A stretch of 64,000 nucleotides of DNA from Parafrankia discariae (GCF_000373365.1 NZ_KB891219.1:104123-168122); one strand, 5' to 3'; counted from the stretch's first letter, positions 49,364 to 61,207 are shown. The notes: generated from the letters alone by a model not told the origin. Numbers and translations are program-made.

Positions 49364-49690
49364 TCACGCGGGACGGGCGACCGTGTCGGTCGTGACCTGG
49401 CGCGGAATCGTGACCAGCCGGCCCGGGGACCGTTCGTCCTCCCTGCGCCAGTAGCCGCCGTCCGAGCGCAGGCCGGCCTCACCGGGGGCGAGGCATCGCC
49501 CGCTGTCGCGGTGCGCGTCGAAGCCGGCGTAGCCGACGAAGGTCTCGTGGCAGGTCGGGCAGTGCGCCGCGGTCAGCGCCGTCCAACGCACATCGCAGCG
49601 ACCGCATCCGATGAGCGTCGGACGGTCATAGTCGATGTCGCGGCCGGCCAAGAGCCAACCCCCCCTCGTTGATTGCGGACGAATCCGCAC
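49364..49690 (-). CDS. FDXHR-type putative zinc-binding protein
   Basis: About 108 residues from GTG 49690; the frame is open to a TTG at 49789 but that part is in A/T-richer, poorly coding sequence. Metal-ligand pattern: C29-x2-C32, C44-x2-C47, then GFDAHR (57-61) and C66. This is the layout of the FDXHR family of putative zinc-binding proteins, small proteins seen in actinobacteria and their phages. Function unknown; nucleic-acid binding is plausible. The start is uncertain. Confidence 0.65.
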   Translation of the reverse strand: MRIRPQSTRGGWLLAGRDIDYDRPTLIGCGRCDVRWTALTAAHCPTCHETFVGYAGFDAHRDSGRCLAPGEAGLRSDGGYWRREDERSPGRLVTIPRQVTTDTVARPA

Positions 49691-50011
49691 TTCGCGCGGC
49701 CCGTCGCCGTCGAGCCGATTCTTTACGCTTGCCCAGTACTCCGGGCCGCATATGCGGGATCGACCGTAACGATTTCGTCGGCCGGCCAACCATGCGGGGG
49801 GCTACTAACGGGCAAGTCTGCCAGGAATATGACTCTTCGTATCCACTCGAATCCAAATAGTGTGTGGCTGTCGGGGGTGGTGGGGACGCTGGGCGCGTCG
49901 GGGTGCCGCAGGCCGCCGCCGCGGCGTGCGACGGCCGCAGCGGACGGCGCGGGTGTCAGTGGATGGCGCGGGTGTCGGCGGAGGGCGGAGTACCGGCGGG
50001 TCGCGTGGGTG
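49691..50011. other. Spacer with A/T-richer pocket and GGGTGTC repeats
   Basis: 49691-49860 is less GC-rich than the surroundings and contains no supported gene. 49940-50020 has repeated GGCGCGGGTGTC-like units. The region separates two minus-strand genes. Confidence 0.45.
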
Positions 50012-50617
50012 TCAGCGGGCCCGCAGCGCGTCGAGAGGCGAGAGCCCCCCGGGTGTCGGCGGGCGGACGGGATGCCACCCGGGTTCGGAGTACCGCTCGC
50101 CGTGCCGCCAGTGGGCGAGGGCGGTGCGGTCGAGCGGGTCCAGGTCCGCCTGGAGTCCGGCCAGTGGGCGCCAGCAGGTCCGGGCCGCCTCCGGCACCTC
50201 CTCGCCGGGTTCGCCCGCGGGCCCGCCCGCCGGCTGGCCGACGGCCTCGTCCCAGTGGCGCGCGGTGAAGTAGAGGGACACCCGCTCCTCGCCGGCGAGC
50301 CGGTGGTGCGCGGCGTGGGCGAGCGTCAGCTCCGCCTCGTCGGCCCGGAGGCCGGCGATCTCCGCGGCCAGGCGCACAGCCGTCTCCCGCGCGGGTTCGC
50401 CCAGCCGTAGCGGCCCGCCGGGCAGCCGCCACACCGGCGCCGGCGGCTCCGGGCGGGCTGAGTCCGCGGGTGGCCGCGGCTGCCGGGGCATGGCGTCGCG
50501 GGCCGTCATGGCCGCCCGCCCGGCTCGTGCGTCGCGGGTGGTGAGGAGCACCGTGTCATCCATGACGATGATCAGATGAAGGTCGACCGGGAGGCAGAGG
50601 GAACGCGACGGATACAA
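50012..50617 (-). CDS. Nudix-fold protein with degenerate Nudix box
   Basis: Up to 201 residues; TTG 50617 is taken because the first Nudix strand (VDLHLIIVMDDTVLLTTR) would be cut by the later ATG at 50563. A 25-residue Pro/Arg insert separates it from VWRLPGGPL. The box reads GPLRLGEPARETAV then RLAAEIAGL: against REUXEEXGU, the first Glu is Leu and the metal-binding second Glu of the pair is Ile. Hydrolase activity is therefore doubtful. WRPLAGLQA and FTARHW fit the rest of the fold. Confidence 0.7.
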   Translation of the reverse strand: MYPSRSLCLPVDLHLIIVMDDTVLLTTRDARAGRAAMTARDAMPRQPRPPADSARPEPPAPVWRLPGGPLRLGEPARETAVRLAAEIAGLRADEAELTLAHAAHHRLAGEERVSLYFTARHWDEAVGQPAGGPAGEPGEEVPEAARTCWRPLAGLQADLDPLDRTALAHWRHGERYSEPGWHPVRPPTPGGLSPLDALRAR

Positions 50618-53264
<2,647 letters not shown>

Positions 53265-53504
53265 CCCCGCCAGCCCCCCGCCGCGGGCGCGGCGAGGACG
53301 TCCAGCACCGGCCGTCCGGGCTGTCGCCGACGGGTCCGAGGACCATCGCGGGGGGTGCGAAGGGCCTGTCGACCGGTGCCCTCGGCGGGACCAGCCGGCG
53401 GGTCGGGCGCGGCACGATGGTTCCGGACGAGACGGACCATCGACAGGACAGCGGCGATCGGAACCCGACGGCGGGGCGGCGGTGTCCGGCGCGCGGGAGG
53501 TGCC

Positions 53505-55094
53505 ATGCCGGCTGACCAGAAGACCACACCGCCCGTCCCGGCCGCTCTGTGGTCCCGCCCCACCGGCGGGACGCGGGTCGTCGAGACGGCGAGCGCGGTC
53601 CTCTGCCTGCATGGTGATCGCGTCTACAAACGGCGGAAACCCGTCGATCCGGAGCCCCTCGACGCCCGGAGCCGGGCGGCCCGGCTGGCCGCCTGCCGCG
53701 CCGAGGTGGAGCTGAACCGGCGGCTCGCGCCCGACGTGTACCTGGGGGTCGCCGACGTCCTCGGCGCCGACGGCGCGGTGTGTGACCATGCCGTCGTCCT
53801 GCGCCGCCTGCCCCCCGGCCGCCGGCTCGCCACGCTCGTGCGCCGCGCGGACCACGTCGACGACCACCTCCGCGCCGTCGCGCGGGCGGTCGCCGCGTTC
53901 CACGAGCGGTGCGGGACGTCCGAGATGATCGGCCGTCGCGGTGACGCCGAGGCCGTCACGGAGCGGTGGAAGGACGCGTTCAGCGGTCTCGAGCCCTTTC
54001 AGGGGAAGGTCATCGACGCCGACGTCGTCGACGAGATCGGGCGGCTGGCGCAGCGGTACCTGGCCGGCCGCGGCCCGCTGCTGGCCGAGCGCCGGCGGGC
54101 CGGGCGGATCCGCGACGGTCATGGTGACCTGCGGGCCGACAACATCCACTGCCTCGACGACGGGCCGCGCATCCTGGACCGGGTCGAGTCCGACCCGTGG
54201 CTGCGGGCCGGGGACGTCCTGGGCGACATCGCCGTCCTGGCGATGGACCTCGAACAGCTCGGCTCACCCGAGGACGCCGAGCGTCTGCTGCGCTGGTACC
54301 GCGAGTACACGACGCCGGCCCATCCGCCCTCGCTGGAACACTTCTACCTCGCCTACCGGGCCTGCGTCGAGGCCGGGGCGACCTGCCTGCGGTACCGGCG
54401 GATCCTGGCCGAGTCGGGCGCGGACGCCGGGCCGGGCCCGGGCGCCGAGGCCGGTGAACAGGCCCGCCGGCTCGCCGACATCGCCTACCGGCACCTGCGC
54501 CGGGCCCGGGTACGGCTGGTCCTGGTCGGCGGACTGCCCGGCACCGGGAAGTCCACGCTGGCCCGCCGGCTCGCCGACGCGGCCGACGGCCGCCTGCTGC
54601 TGCGCTCCGACGCCGTGCGGGCCGAGCTCGCCGCCGACGGCCACGCCGATCCGAACGGCCCCGGGGGCGGGCCGGTCATCCCGGACCGGCCCGCCGTGCC
54701 CGCGGACCTCGGCGCGTCCTTCGTCTGGCCGTTGTCCTCGGAGATCACCGCGCGGACCTACACGGTGCTGCTGGCCCGCGCCCACCGAGCCCTGGAACGC
54801 GGCGAGACGGTGATCATCGACGCCTCCTGGTCGGACGGCCGCCACCGCGCGGCGGCTGCCCGGCTGGCCCGCGAGACGGCCGCGGAGTTCCTCGAGCTGC
54901 GCTGTGTCACCTCACCGGAGGTCGCGGCCGCCCGGCTGACCCGCCGCGACTCGGCCAGCGACCCGGCCGGCGCCACGTCGGCGGTACACCGCGCGATGAG
55001 TTCGTGGGCGGAACCGTGGCCGACCGCCAGGGTGATCCAGACGACCGTGCCGGTCGCCGAGGTGTTCCACGCGGCCGAGCGCTGCATCGCCTGA
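53505..55094 (+). CDS. Rv2004c-like bifunctional phosphotransferase / P-loop kinase
   Basis: A 529-residue two-domain protein. ATG 53505 has GGGAGG four bases upstream. The N-terminal domain is aminoglycoside-phosphotransferase-like (YKRRKPVD, VVLRRLPPGRRLATLV, Brenner-type motif GHGDLRADNIH). The C-terminal domain is an AAA_33 kinase with P-loop GLPGTGKST at 343-351. This fusion is typical of Rv2004c, a member of the mycobacterial dormancy regulon. Substrate unknown. Lies between the histidine kinase and response regulator genes. Confidence 0.85.
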   Translation: MPADQKTTPPVPAALWSRPTGGTRVVETASAVLCLHGDRVYKRRKPVDPEPLDARSRAARLAACRAEVELNRRLAPDVYLGVADVLGADGAVCDHAVVLRRLPPGRRLATLVRRADHVDDHLRAVARAVAAFHERCGTSEMIGRRGDAEAVTERWKDAFSGLEPFQGKVIDADVVDEIGRLAQRYLAGRGPLLAERRRAGRIRDGHGDLRADNIHCLDDGPRILDRVESDPWLRAGDVLGDIAVLAMDLEQLGSPEDAERLLRWYREYTTPAHPPSLEHFYLAYRACVEAGATCLRYRRILAESGADAGPGPGAEAGEQARRLADIAYRHLRRARVRLVLVGGLPGTGKSTLARRLADAADGRLLLRSDAVRAELAADGHADPNGPGGGPVIPDRPAVPADLGASFVWPLSSEITARTYTVLLARAHRALERGETVIIDASWSDGRHRAAAARLARETAAEFLELRCVTSPEVAAARLTRRDSASDPAGATSAVHRAMSSWAEPWPTARVIQTTVPVAEVFHAAERCIA

Positions 55095-55099
55095 CCGCC

Positions 55100-55170
55100 G
55101 CGGTCAGGCACCGTCCTCAGACACCGCCCTCAGGCACCGCGGTCGTCATCAGGCACCGCGGTCAGGCGTG
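55100..55170. repeat. Imperfect CAGGCACCG direct repeats between convergent genes
   Basis: TCAGGCACCG-type units recur four times (one as CAGACACCG) at irregular 16-24 bp spacing in the 67-bp gap. Some copies, with CCGCGGT, can form small hairpins, so it may double as a terminator. Confidence 0.5.
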
Positions 55171-55857
55171 GTGGCGCGTGGCGTACACGGCCGCCTGCGT
55201 GCGGCTGCTCAGGCCGAGCTTGTCGAGGATCGACGAGACGTAGTTCTTCACGGTCTTCTCGGAGAGCTGGAGCCGGCCGGCGATCTGTCGGTTGGTCAGG
55301 CCCTCGGTGATCAGGACGAGGATCTCCCGCTCCCGGTTCCCCAGCACCGCCGAGGCCCGGCCCATGTCGGTTCCCTCCCGGAGCCGGTCGAGGACCTTGG
55401 CGGTCACGGCCGGGTCGAGCAGGGAGCCGCCGGCCGCGATGGTCCGGATCGCGCCCACCAGGTCGGTGCCCCGGATCTGCTTGAGCAGGTACCCCGCCGC
55501 CCCCGCCATGATCGCGGCGAAGAGGGCGTCATCGTCGTCGTAGGAGGTGAGGATCAGACATCCGATCTCCGGGCGGGCCGCGCGGATGTCCCGGCAGACG
55601 TCGATGCCGCTGCCGTCCTCCAGCCGGGCGTCGAGGAGCGCGACGTCCGGGCGCAGGCGGGGGACGAGGACGGCCGCCTCGGCCCCGGTCGACGCCTCGC
55701 CCACGACCTCGATGCCGCCGGCGTCACTGAGCACCTCGCGGACCCCGCGGCGGACGATCTCGTGGTCGTCGAGGAGGAAGACACGTACCGTGTGGCCCCG
55801 TGCCGGGTGTGCTCGTGCCGGGTGTGCCCGTGCCGTGTTCGTCCCCGCGACGTCCAT
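55162..55857 (-). CDS. NarL/DevR-type response regulator
   Basis: A 231-residue regulator. ATG 55857 is preferred; the longer frame is shadow. A short ARAHPARAHPARGH repeat leader precedes the receiver domain: acidic pocket D30/D31, phosphoacceptor D76 in LLDARLEDGSG, TSYDDDDALFAAIMAGAAGY and LLKQI lysine. The LuxR-type HTH (LGNREREILVLITEGLTNRQ, IAGRLQLSEKTVKNYVSSIL) closes the protein. Close in layout to DevR/DosR. It probably receives phosphate from the GAF kinase two genes away. Confidence 0.92.
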   Translation of the reverse strand: MDVAGTNTARAHPARAHPARGHTVRVFLLDDHEIVRRGVREVLSDAGGIEVVGEASTGAEAAVLVPRLRPDVALLDARLEDGSGIDVCRDIRAARPEIGCLILTSYDDDDALFAAIMAGAAGYLLKQIRGTDLVGAIRTIAAGGSLLDPAVTAKVLDRLREGTDMGRASAVLGNREREILVLITEGLTNRQIAGRLQLSEKTVKNYVSSILDKLGLSSRTQAAVYATRHHA

Positions 55858-55999
55858 TCCGGCAACAATAGCCGCGGTGCCGGCTTTTCCGGTCACCGAA
55901 CGAGGGCGGACCGCGACGAGACACGCGTCCCGCGGGGGCCGGGGCAGTCGGCGCCCGGGCGGGAATAAGGATGCTCGGAGCAGACAGACGGGAGAGATC

Positions 56000-57028
56000 A
56001 TGGTCGACACCGCGGTACGCCTGACGGAGGACGACGCCCGCGCGATCGTGGCGCAGGCCGCGCTCGCGCCGTCGATCCACAACACCCAGCCCTGGCGGTG
56101 GCGTTTCGACGCCGAGGGTCTGCACCTGTTCGCCGATCCCGGGCGGCTGCTGCACGTCGCCGACCCGGAGGGGCGCCAGCTCCTGGTCAGCTGCGGGGCC
56201 GCCCTGACCTTCGCCCGGCTCGCCGCGCGCTCGCGCGGCTTGCTCCCCGTCGTGGCCCTCGGCCCGCTCGACGACGGCGCCCCGCCGTCCGCGGACGTCC
56301 CGCTGGCCACGATCGCCGTCGCGGACCGCCGCCCGGCCGCGCCGGCGGAGGCGGAGCTGGCGGCGGCGATGGCCGACCGGCACACCGACCGCCGTCCGTT
56401 CCTGGCGGGCGAGCGGGGGCGGCTCGGCGCCGACGACCTCGCCGCGCTGCGTCGCGCCGCCGAGGCGGAGTCGGCCTGGGTGCGGTTCGTCGAGAGCGCG
56501 GACGCCCGGGTCGAGACGTCGGTCCTGCTCTCCCGCGCGGACTGGCAGGAGGCCCACGACCCCGCCTACGCCGAGGAGCTGCGGCACTGGAGCCGCACCT
56601 CGCCGCAGGCCCGCGACGGCATCCCCCGCGAGGCCGTCGTCGGCGGCGCGGCGACGCGGCAGTCCGAGTTCGTCCTGCGGGACTTCGACGTGGTCGGCGG
56701 CCTCGAGCCCGGTCCGGACCCGGCCGGGTCGGCGGTGGAGCGGCCGACCGTCGTCGCCATCGGCACCGACTCGGACCGGCCCACCGACCGGCTGCTCGCC
56801 GGCGGCGCGACGGGCCGGGTGCTGCTGACGGCGACGGCGCGCGGGCTCGCCGCCTCGCCACTGGGGCAGGTGCTGGACGTGTCCGCCATCCGCGAGCTGA
56901 TGCGCTCGGCGACCGGGGGCCTGGGGCACATCCAGATGCTGCTGCGGCTGGGCCGCCCCGACCCGGGCCAGCCGCCGCTGGCGGCCACCCCACGCCGGCC
57001 GGTCGAGGAGATCCTCGACCTCGCCTGA
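56000..57028 (+). CDS. Acg-family nitroreductase-like protein
   Basis: A 342-residue FMN-type nitroreductase fold resembling mycobacterial Acg (Rv2032) and relatives, which sequester flavin and belong to the DosR regulon. ATG 56000 has GGAG upstream. Motifs are ALAPSIHNTQPWRWRF near the start, ADRHTDRRPFL in the middle, ATARGLAASPLGQVLDV and the C-terminal LRLGRP. Enzyme activity is uncertain for this group. Divergent from the response regulator, 142 bp apart. Confidence 0.88.
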   Translation: MVDTAVRLTEDDARAIVAQAALAPSIHNTQPWRWRFDAEGLHLFADPGRLLHVADPEGRQLLVSCGAALTFARLAARSRGLLPVVALGPLDDGAPPSADVPLATIAVADRRPAAPAEAELAAAMADRHTDRRPFLAGERGRLGADDLAALRRAAEAESAWVRFVESADARVETSVLLSRADWQEAHDPAYAEELRHWSRTSPQARDGIPREAVVGGAATRQSEFVLRDFDVVGGLEPGPDPAGSAVERPTVVAIGTDSDRPTDRLLAGGATGRVLLTATARGLAASPLGQVLDVSAIRELMRSATGGLGHIQMLLRLGRPDPGQPPLAATPRRPVEEILDLA

Positions 57029-57055
57029 TCCGCGTGGACCGGCAAGGATGACGCC

Positions 57056-57352
57056 ATGGATGTCAAAGTCGCCGACAACCCCCCGGCCGGACGGTTCGAG
57101 GCCAGGACCCCGACCGGGGAGGTCGCGGGGTTCGCCGAGTACGCGCGGTCGAGCTCGCGGATCATCTTCACCCACACCGAGGTCGATCCGGCCTACGAGG
57201 GCACCGGCGTGGGCTCCGCGTTGGCCGCCGGGGCGCTCGACGCGGCGCGCGCCCAGGGCCTGGCGGTCGTACCCCGATGCCCGTTCATCAAGGCCTACAT
57301 AGATCGGCATCCCGAGTACGCGGACCTGGTGCGGGGTCCCGGCCAGCGCTGA
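57056..57352 (+). CDS. Small GNAT-type acetyltransferase-like protein
   Basis: A 98-residue protein of the short Gcn5-related family (PF14542-like, human NATD1 type): FTHTEVDPAYEGTGVGSALA (acetyl-CoA loop GTGVGSAL), then LAVVPRCPFIKAYIDRHPEY. It starts 27 bp after the nitroreductase stop and is likely co-transcribed. Substrate unknown. Its stop codon is inside the first unit of a 19-bp tandem repeat. Confidence 0.88.
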   Translation: MDVKVADNPPAGRFEARTPTGEVAGFAEYARSSSRIIFTHTEVDPAYEGTGVGSALAAGALDAARAQGLAVVPRCPFIKAYIDRHPEYADLVRGPGQR

Positions 57353-57390
57353 AGTTCCCGGCCAGCGCTGAAGTTCCCGGCCAGCGCTGA
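57338..57390. repeat. Tandem 19-bp repeat carrying the GNAT stop codon
   Basis: CCCGGCCAGCGCTGAAGTT is repeated at 57338, 57357 and (partly) 57376. Each unit contains CAGCGCTGA, so the last codon and stop of the GNAT gene are themselves repeated. Confidence 0.9.
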
Positions 57391-57461
57391 GGCCTCGGGC
57401 CGGTACCGCGGGCTCCGGCCGGCACCGGGCTCCGGTGCCCACCGGAGCCCCAACCACCGCG

Positions 57462-58706
57462 TCAGGCCGAGGTGACCCCGACCGGGGCGTGAGTCAGCCC
57501 GGGGAAGACCGTCCCGAGCTGCTCCGGGGACATCCCGAGCCAGCGGATCACGTCGCCCAGGACGTTGCGGTAGTCGTTCAGGACCGGCACCGCGCCGTCG
57601 TCGAGCTGGTCGGGCGCCAGCCCCGTCCACTTGCCGTGCACCCCGCCGACCGCGCCGCCGCCGATGACGAACATGACGCCGCCACCGCCGTGGTCGGTCC
57701 CGCCGTTGCCGTTGGTGTCCGCGCGCCGGCCGAACTCCTGGATGGTGACCAGGGTGACGTCGGCGGCCTGCGGGCCGAGGTCGGCGAAGAACGCCGCGAT
57801 CGAGTCACCCTGCCGCTTCTGCAACGTCGCCAGGGTGCCGGTCACCCCGCCCTGGCCGACATGGGTGTCGTAGCCCCCGGTCTCGATCGCCGCGACCCGC
57901 AGCCCGGCCCCGGACCTGATCAGACGGGCGACGTCCCGCAACGCCCGGCCCAGGCCCTCGTCCGGGTAGGTGACGCCGCTGGTCGGGGTGTAGGGCTTGG
58001 CCGCGATCTGCTTGCCCTCGGCGAGCGCGGCCAGGGTCGTCGCGACGCCGCGGGCGAAGGGACGGCCCGCGTCCGGCCCGGCGAAGAGCGTGCCGAGCGC
58101 GGTGGCCGTCGCGGCCTCCTCGGCGCCCTGGCCCCAGCCGTTCGCCTTGAAGTTGTCGATGCCGCTGAGGGTCAGCGCCTCGGTGGAGCCGAGGTAGGAG
58201 GTCGGCAGCGAGCCGCCCTCCTGGATCCCGCGGAACGCCGAACCCGGACTCAGGACGCTCAGCAGACGGGCGAGGTAACCGGTGTTCTGACCGGCTCCGC
58301 CGATCTCGACGTCGAACGTGTCCTGAAAGTGGCTGCGTGAGTTGTCGAGCAGCCCCGCGGCGGGAACCGCCGCCACTTTTCCGGCGTCCAGCAGCGGCTT
58401 CAGCGACGCGTAGGCGGGATGCAGACCGAAGGTCCGATCCAGCGGGATGAGCTGGCCGGTCGGGATGGCGATGTCGGCGCGCAGGCCCGCGTAGTTCGGG
58501 TCCGCGCCCGGCACCAGCGCGTTCAGGCCGTCCATTCCGCCGCGCAACGAGATCACGACCACGGTCCGGCCGGGAGTGTCGGCGAAGGCCATGCGGACCG
58601 GCAGCACGGAGGCGACGCCGGCCGTGATGCCGACGGCGCCGGCCGCCGCGAGCACTCCGCGCCGGCTGAGCGTGCACCCCTCGGCCGGAGGCAGATTCTT
58701 TACCAT
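57462..58706 (-). CDS. TAT-exported DUF1501 protein
   Basis: A 414-residue protein of the DUF1501 (sulfatase/phosphatase-like fold) family. A twin-arginine signal is visible (LSRRGVLAAAGAVGITAGVA), so it is exported folded. Core blocks are TVVVISLRGGMDGLNALVPG, RSHFQDTFDVEIGG, AIETGGYDTHVGQGG, TIQEFGRRADTNGNGGTDHG and GGGAVGGVHGKW. The Asp/His-rich patches suggest a metal site. Follows the DUF1800 gene by 11 bp in one operon, a pairing common across bacteria. Function unknown. Confidence 0.92.
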   Translation of the reverse strand: MVKNLPPAEGCTLSRRGVLAAAGAVGITAGVASVLPVRMAFADTPGRTVVVISLRGGMDGLNALVPGADPNYAGLRADIAIPTGQLIPLDRTFGLHPAYASLKPLLDAGKVAAVPAAGLLDNSRSHFQDTFDVEIGGAGQNTGYLARLLSVLSPGSAFRGIQEGGSLPTSYLGSTEALTLSGIDNFKANGWGQGAEEAATATALGTLFAGPDAGRPFARGVATTLAALAEGKQIAAKPYTPTSGVTYPDEGLGRALRDVARLIRSGAGLRVAAIETGGYDTHVGQGGVTGTLATLQKRQGDSIAAFFADLGPQAADVTLVTIQEFGRRADTNGNGGTDHGGGGVMFVIGGGAVGGVHGKWTGLAPDQLDDGAVPVLNDYRNVLGDVIRWLGMSPEQLGTVFPGLTHAPVGVTSA

Positions 58707-58717
58707 CGGTCGGCCGC

Positions 58718-60670
58718 CTATCCGTAGACGTGGTAGGGGGAGTCGAGAAGGAGCGAACCGAGCTGGCCGACGAGATACTCGTTGTCCGCCGGCTTCCGCG
58801 GCCCGCGGTCACCAAGGAACGTCGCCAGCGCCGCGCCGTGCTCGGGAGCGAGCGGCTGGAACACGAGCCGGCGGGCCAGCACGTCCACCACCTCGGCCAT
58901 CGTCGCCGGCGGCGCGTCCCCGAGCAGGCTGTTCACCGCGGGGGTCCCCAGGCCCTTCGGGTACCACCCGTTGAGCAGGTTCCGGTGCATGTTCCAGCGG
59001 CCGATCGTGGCCGACGCCGAGACCCACCGCTCCGCCCGCAGCGGGTATCCGTCGGGAGCCGGCCACGCCAGCGGCGCCATTCCCATGTCGTTGGCCATCC
59101 AGTACAGCGCGACGACGGGATCGGTGCCGGAGGCCGGCGGGCCGATCCCGAGAACGCGCAGCGTGGCGACGATGTCCTCCAGCGGCCGGCGGGTGCGCAG
59201 CCCGACCGCCTGGCCGAACTCGGCGGAGGTGAACAACGCCTTCAGCACCGGCGCGATCGCGGTGTCGCTCGCCAGATAGGTCCGTGCCAGCGAGTCGCAG
59301 AGGGACTGCGGCGGGTCGTCCGCGACGAAATAGGTCGCCAGCTTGCGGGTGAGGTACGCGGCGGTCGCCGGGTGATGCGCCAGATGATCCAGGTAGGCCT
59401 TCATCACGGCCTCCCCGCCCTCGGTGGAGTCGTTCGGCGCGGAGAAGTCCAGCACCTGGACCGGGCCGACGTAATGGTCCTTCGGCTTGAACACGTACTT
59501 CTTCGAGTCGGCGTCGATGGAGATCCCGGTCAGGATGCGGGAGCTGTTCACGACCCCGTCCTGGCCGTAGCCGGCCCCCACGCCGACGGTGTGCAGCTCG
59601 AGCAGTTCCCGGCCGAGATTCTCGTTGAGCGCCCGCACGGTGGACCGGTCGGCGTTCAGCCGACGGATCATCGCCGGGCTCGTCGTCTCCGCGAGCAGCA
59701 GATCCGCGAACCGGCCCAGCGCGTTCGGTCGGATGACCTCCCGGTCGTCCGGGAACGAGTCCCGCCACAGGTTGTCGTTCGGGTAGCCCTTGTTGAACAC
59801 GTGCGACTGCCAGAAGTCGACCATCCGCTCCAGCAGTTGCCGGTTCGACCAGGTCATCCGCGCGATCGAGGCCACCCCGAGCCCGATCACGTCCTTGTAG
59901 TCGATGTCGCCCTCGATGGCGTGCAGCTCCCGGCCGGTCCTGGCCAGGAACGGGAAACGACCGAGGACCGCGTCGACCGGCCCGTCGCCGATCGAGGCCG
60001 GATCGAGCTGGCGGTCCAGCCACGCCCCGGAGCCCGTCGCCTTCACCTCCGCCACCAGCTCGGGTGTCGGTCCGAACGTGGCCCGGTTCAGCAGGTGCAC
60101 CACCGGGTCGCGCCCACGCAGGAACGCCGGCGTCGCGGCACCGGCGCCACCCCCGGCCGGCGGGGGAGGCGAGGCCGTCGGTGACGGACCCGGGGTGCCC
60201 GGTGCCGTCGGCATCGCGGTCGGCGTGCCACCGGCCGGCGGAGCCGTGGTGGGCCCGCCGGTCATCGGAGGCCGGGTGGTCGGCGCGACGGCCGTCGCCG
60301 TGGCGGTCGGTGTCACCCCGCCGCCACCGCCGGGGCTGCCGACCGAGCAGCCCGCGGCGGTCAGCCCGAAGGCCGCCAGCGAGCCGAACAGCCCGCGTCG
60401 GCTCGCGGTGCCGGCCAGCGTTCGCGATCCGGTCGTGACCGTGCCGTGTGGATCGGTGCCGTGTGGATCGGTGCCGGGTAGATCCGCGCCGGGGAGATCG
60501 GAGTCGTGCAGGTCAGCGCCCTGCGGGTTGCGCTGGTCCGCGCGGTGCGGGTTGCCTGGGCCGTCCGGGTTGTGCGACCGGGCGCGGTACCGGAGCCTCG
60601 CGAGTCCGGCGCCGCCGCCCCGTGGCGGTGAGCCGACCGGCGTCCGGTCGGCTTCGTGCCTGCCTGCCAT
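58718..60670 (-). CDS. TAT-lipoprotein DUF1800 protein
   Basis: About 650 residues from ATG 60670 (MAGRHEAD); ATG 60679 is equally possible. An unusual N-terminal region holds pentapeptide-like units (GADLHDSDLPGADLPGTD) before the twin-arginine signal SRRGLFGSLAAFGLTAAGC with a lipobox cysteine. A Pro/Thr linker follows, then the DUF1800 domain (LLNRATFGPTPE, WSNRQLLERMVDFWQSHVFN, NENLGRELLELHTVGVG, GYPLRAERW). Predicted surface lipoprotein acting with the DUF1501 partner. Function unknown. The real start may lie nearer the signal peptide. Confidence 0.9.
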   Translation of the reverse strand: MAGRHEADRTPVGSPPRGGGAGLARLRYRARSHNPDGPGNPHRADQRNPQGADLHDSDLPGADLPGTDPHGTDPHGTVTTGSRTLAGTASRRGLFGSLAAFGLTAAGCSVGSPGGGGGVTPTATATAVAPTTRPPMTGGPTTAPPAGGTPTAMPTAPGTPGPSPTASPPPPAGGGAGAATPAFLRGRDPVVHLLNRATFGPTPELVAEVKATGSGAWLDRQLDPASIGDGPVDAVLGRFPFLARTGRELHAIEGDIDYKDVIGLGVASIARMTWSNRQLLERMVDFWQSHVFNKGYPNDNLWRDSFPDDREVIRPNALGRFADLLLAETTSPAMIRRLNADRSTVRALNENLGRELLELHTVGVGAGYGQDGVVNSSRILTGISIDADSKKYVFKPKDHYVGPVQVLDFSAPNDSTEGGEAVMKAYLDHLAHHPATAAYLTRKLATYFVADDPPQSLCDSLARTYLASDTAIAPVLKALFTSAEFGQAVGLRTRRPLEDIVATLRVLGIGPPASGTDPVVALYWMANDMGMAPLAWPAPDGYPLRAERWVSASATIGRWNMHRNLLNGWYPKGLGTPAVNSLLGDAPPATMAEVVDVLARRLVFQPLAPEHGAALATFLGDRGPRKPADNEYLVGQLGSLLLDSPYHVYG

Positions 60671-61207
60671 GCAGACCATCCCTGTAGGAGTCGAGCCCCA
60701 AGACCCCCCCAAGGGCCCGTTCGGTTACTCGACGGCGTCACAGTAATGCGGCGCCTGGACCTCACCTGGGGAGGTCTGTCGCGTTTTTCAGGGTTTGATC
60801 TGGTGTAGCGCAACGATCCGGCGATGGGAGTCCGTCGGGGGTCGGCGGTCGCGGATGGTCGCACCGAATGGCCGGCGAGATGTCTGATATGTGCTGTCTC
60901 GCAGGCGATGTCGGGTGCCGGCCGGCAGGTCCCCGGGTGCTGGCTTGACGGTTGCCTCGTCGGTGGAACCCTTGAACTGCCATGGGATGGCCTACGGACG
61001 ACCTTGTGGCGGCTGAACGGATGGCCGGGAGTGCACACTCGGTGCCCGGAGCGACATGTGGCGAAGTGTTCCCTGGGTCACTCCGCGGCTCGGTCGGCGA
61101 CGTCCATGGAGCGCCCGTAGTGCTGGTCGTGAACCGTCGCCGTGGCCGTTACGGTCGCGGGCGGCCTGCGGGCGGCTGATCTCGCCGGCGTGATCCTCCC
61201 GGGCCGC
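60671..61207. other. Intergenic region, no recognisable gene
   Basis: Contains the promoter side of the DUF1800-DUF1501 operon and the 3' flank of the secreted acidic protein. Short frames on both strands show no family resemblance. A moderately A/T-richer patch at 60770-60830 is the best promoter location. Confidence 0.45.
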
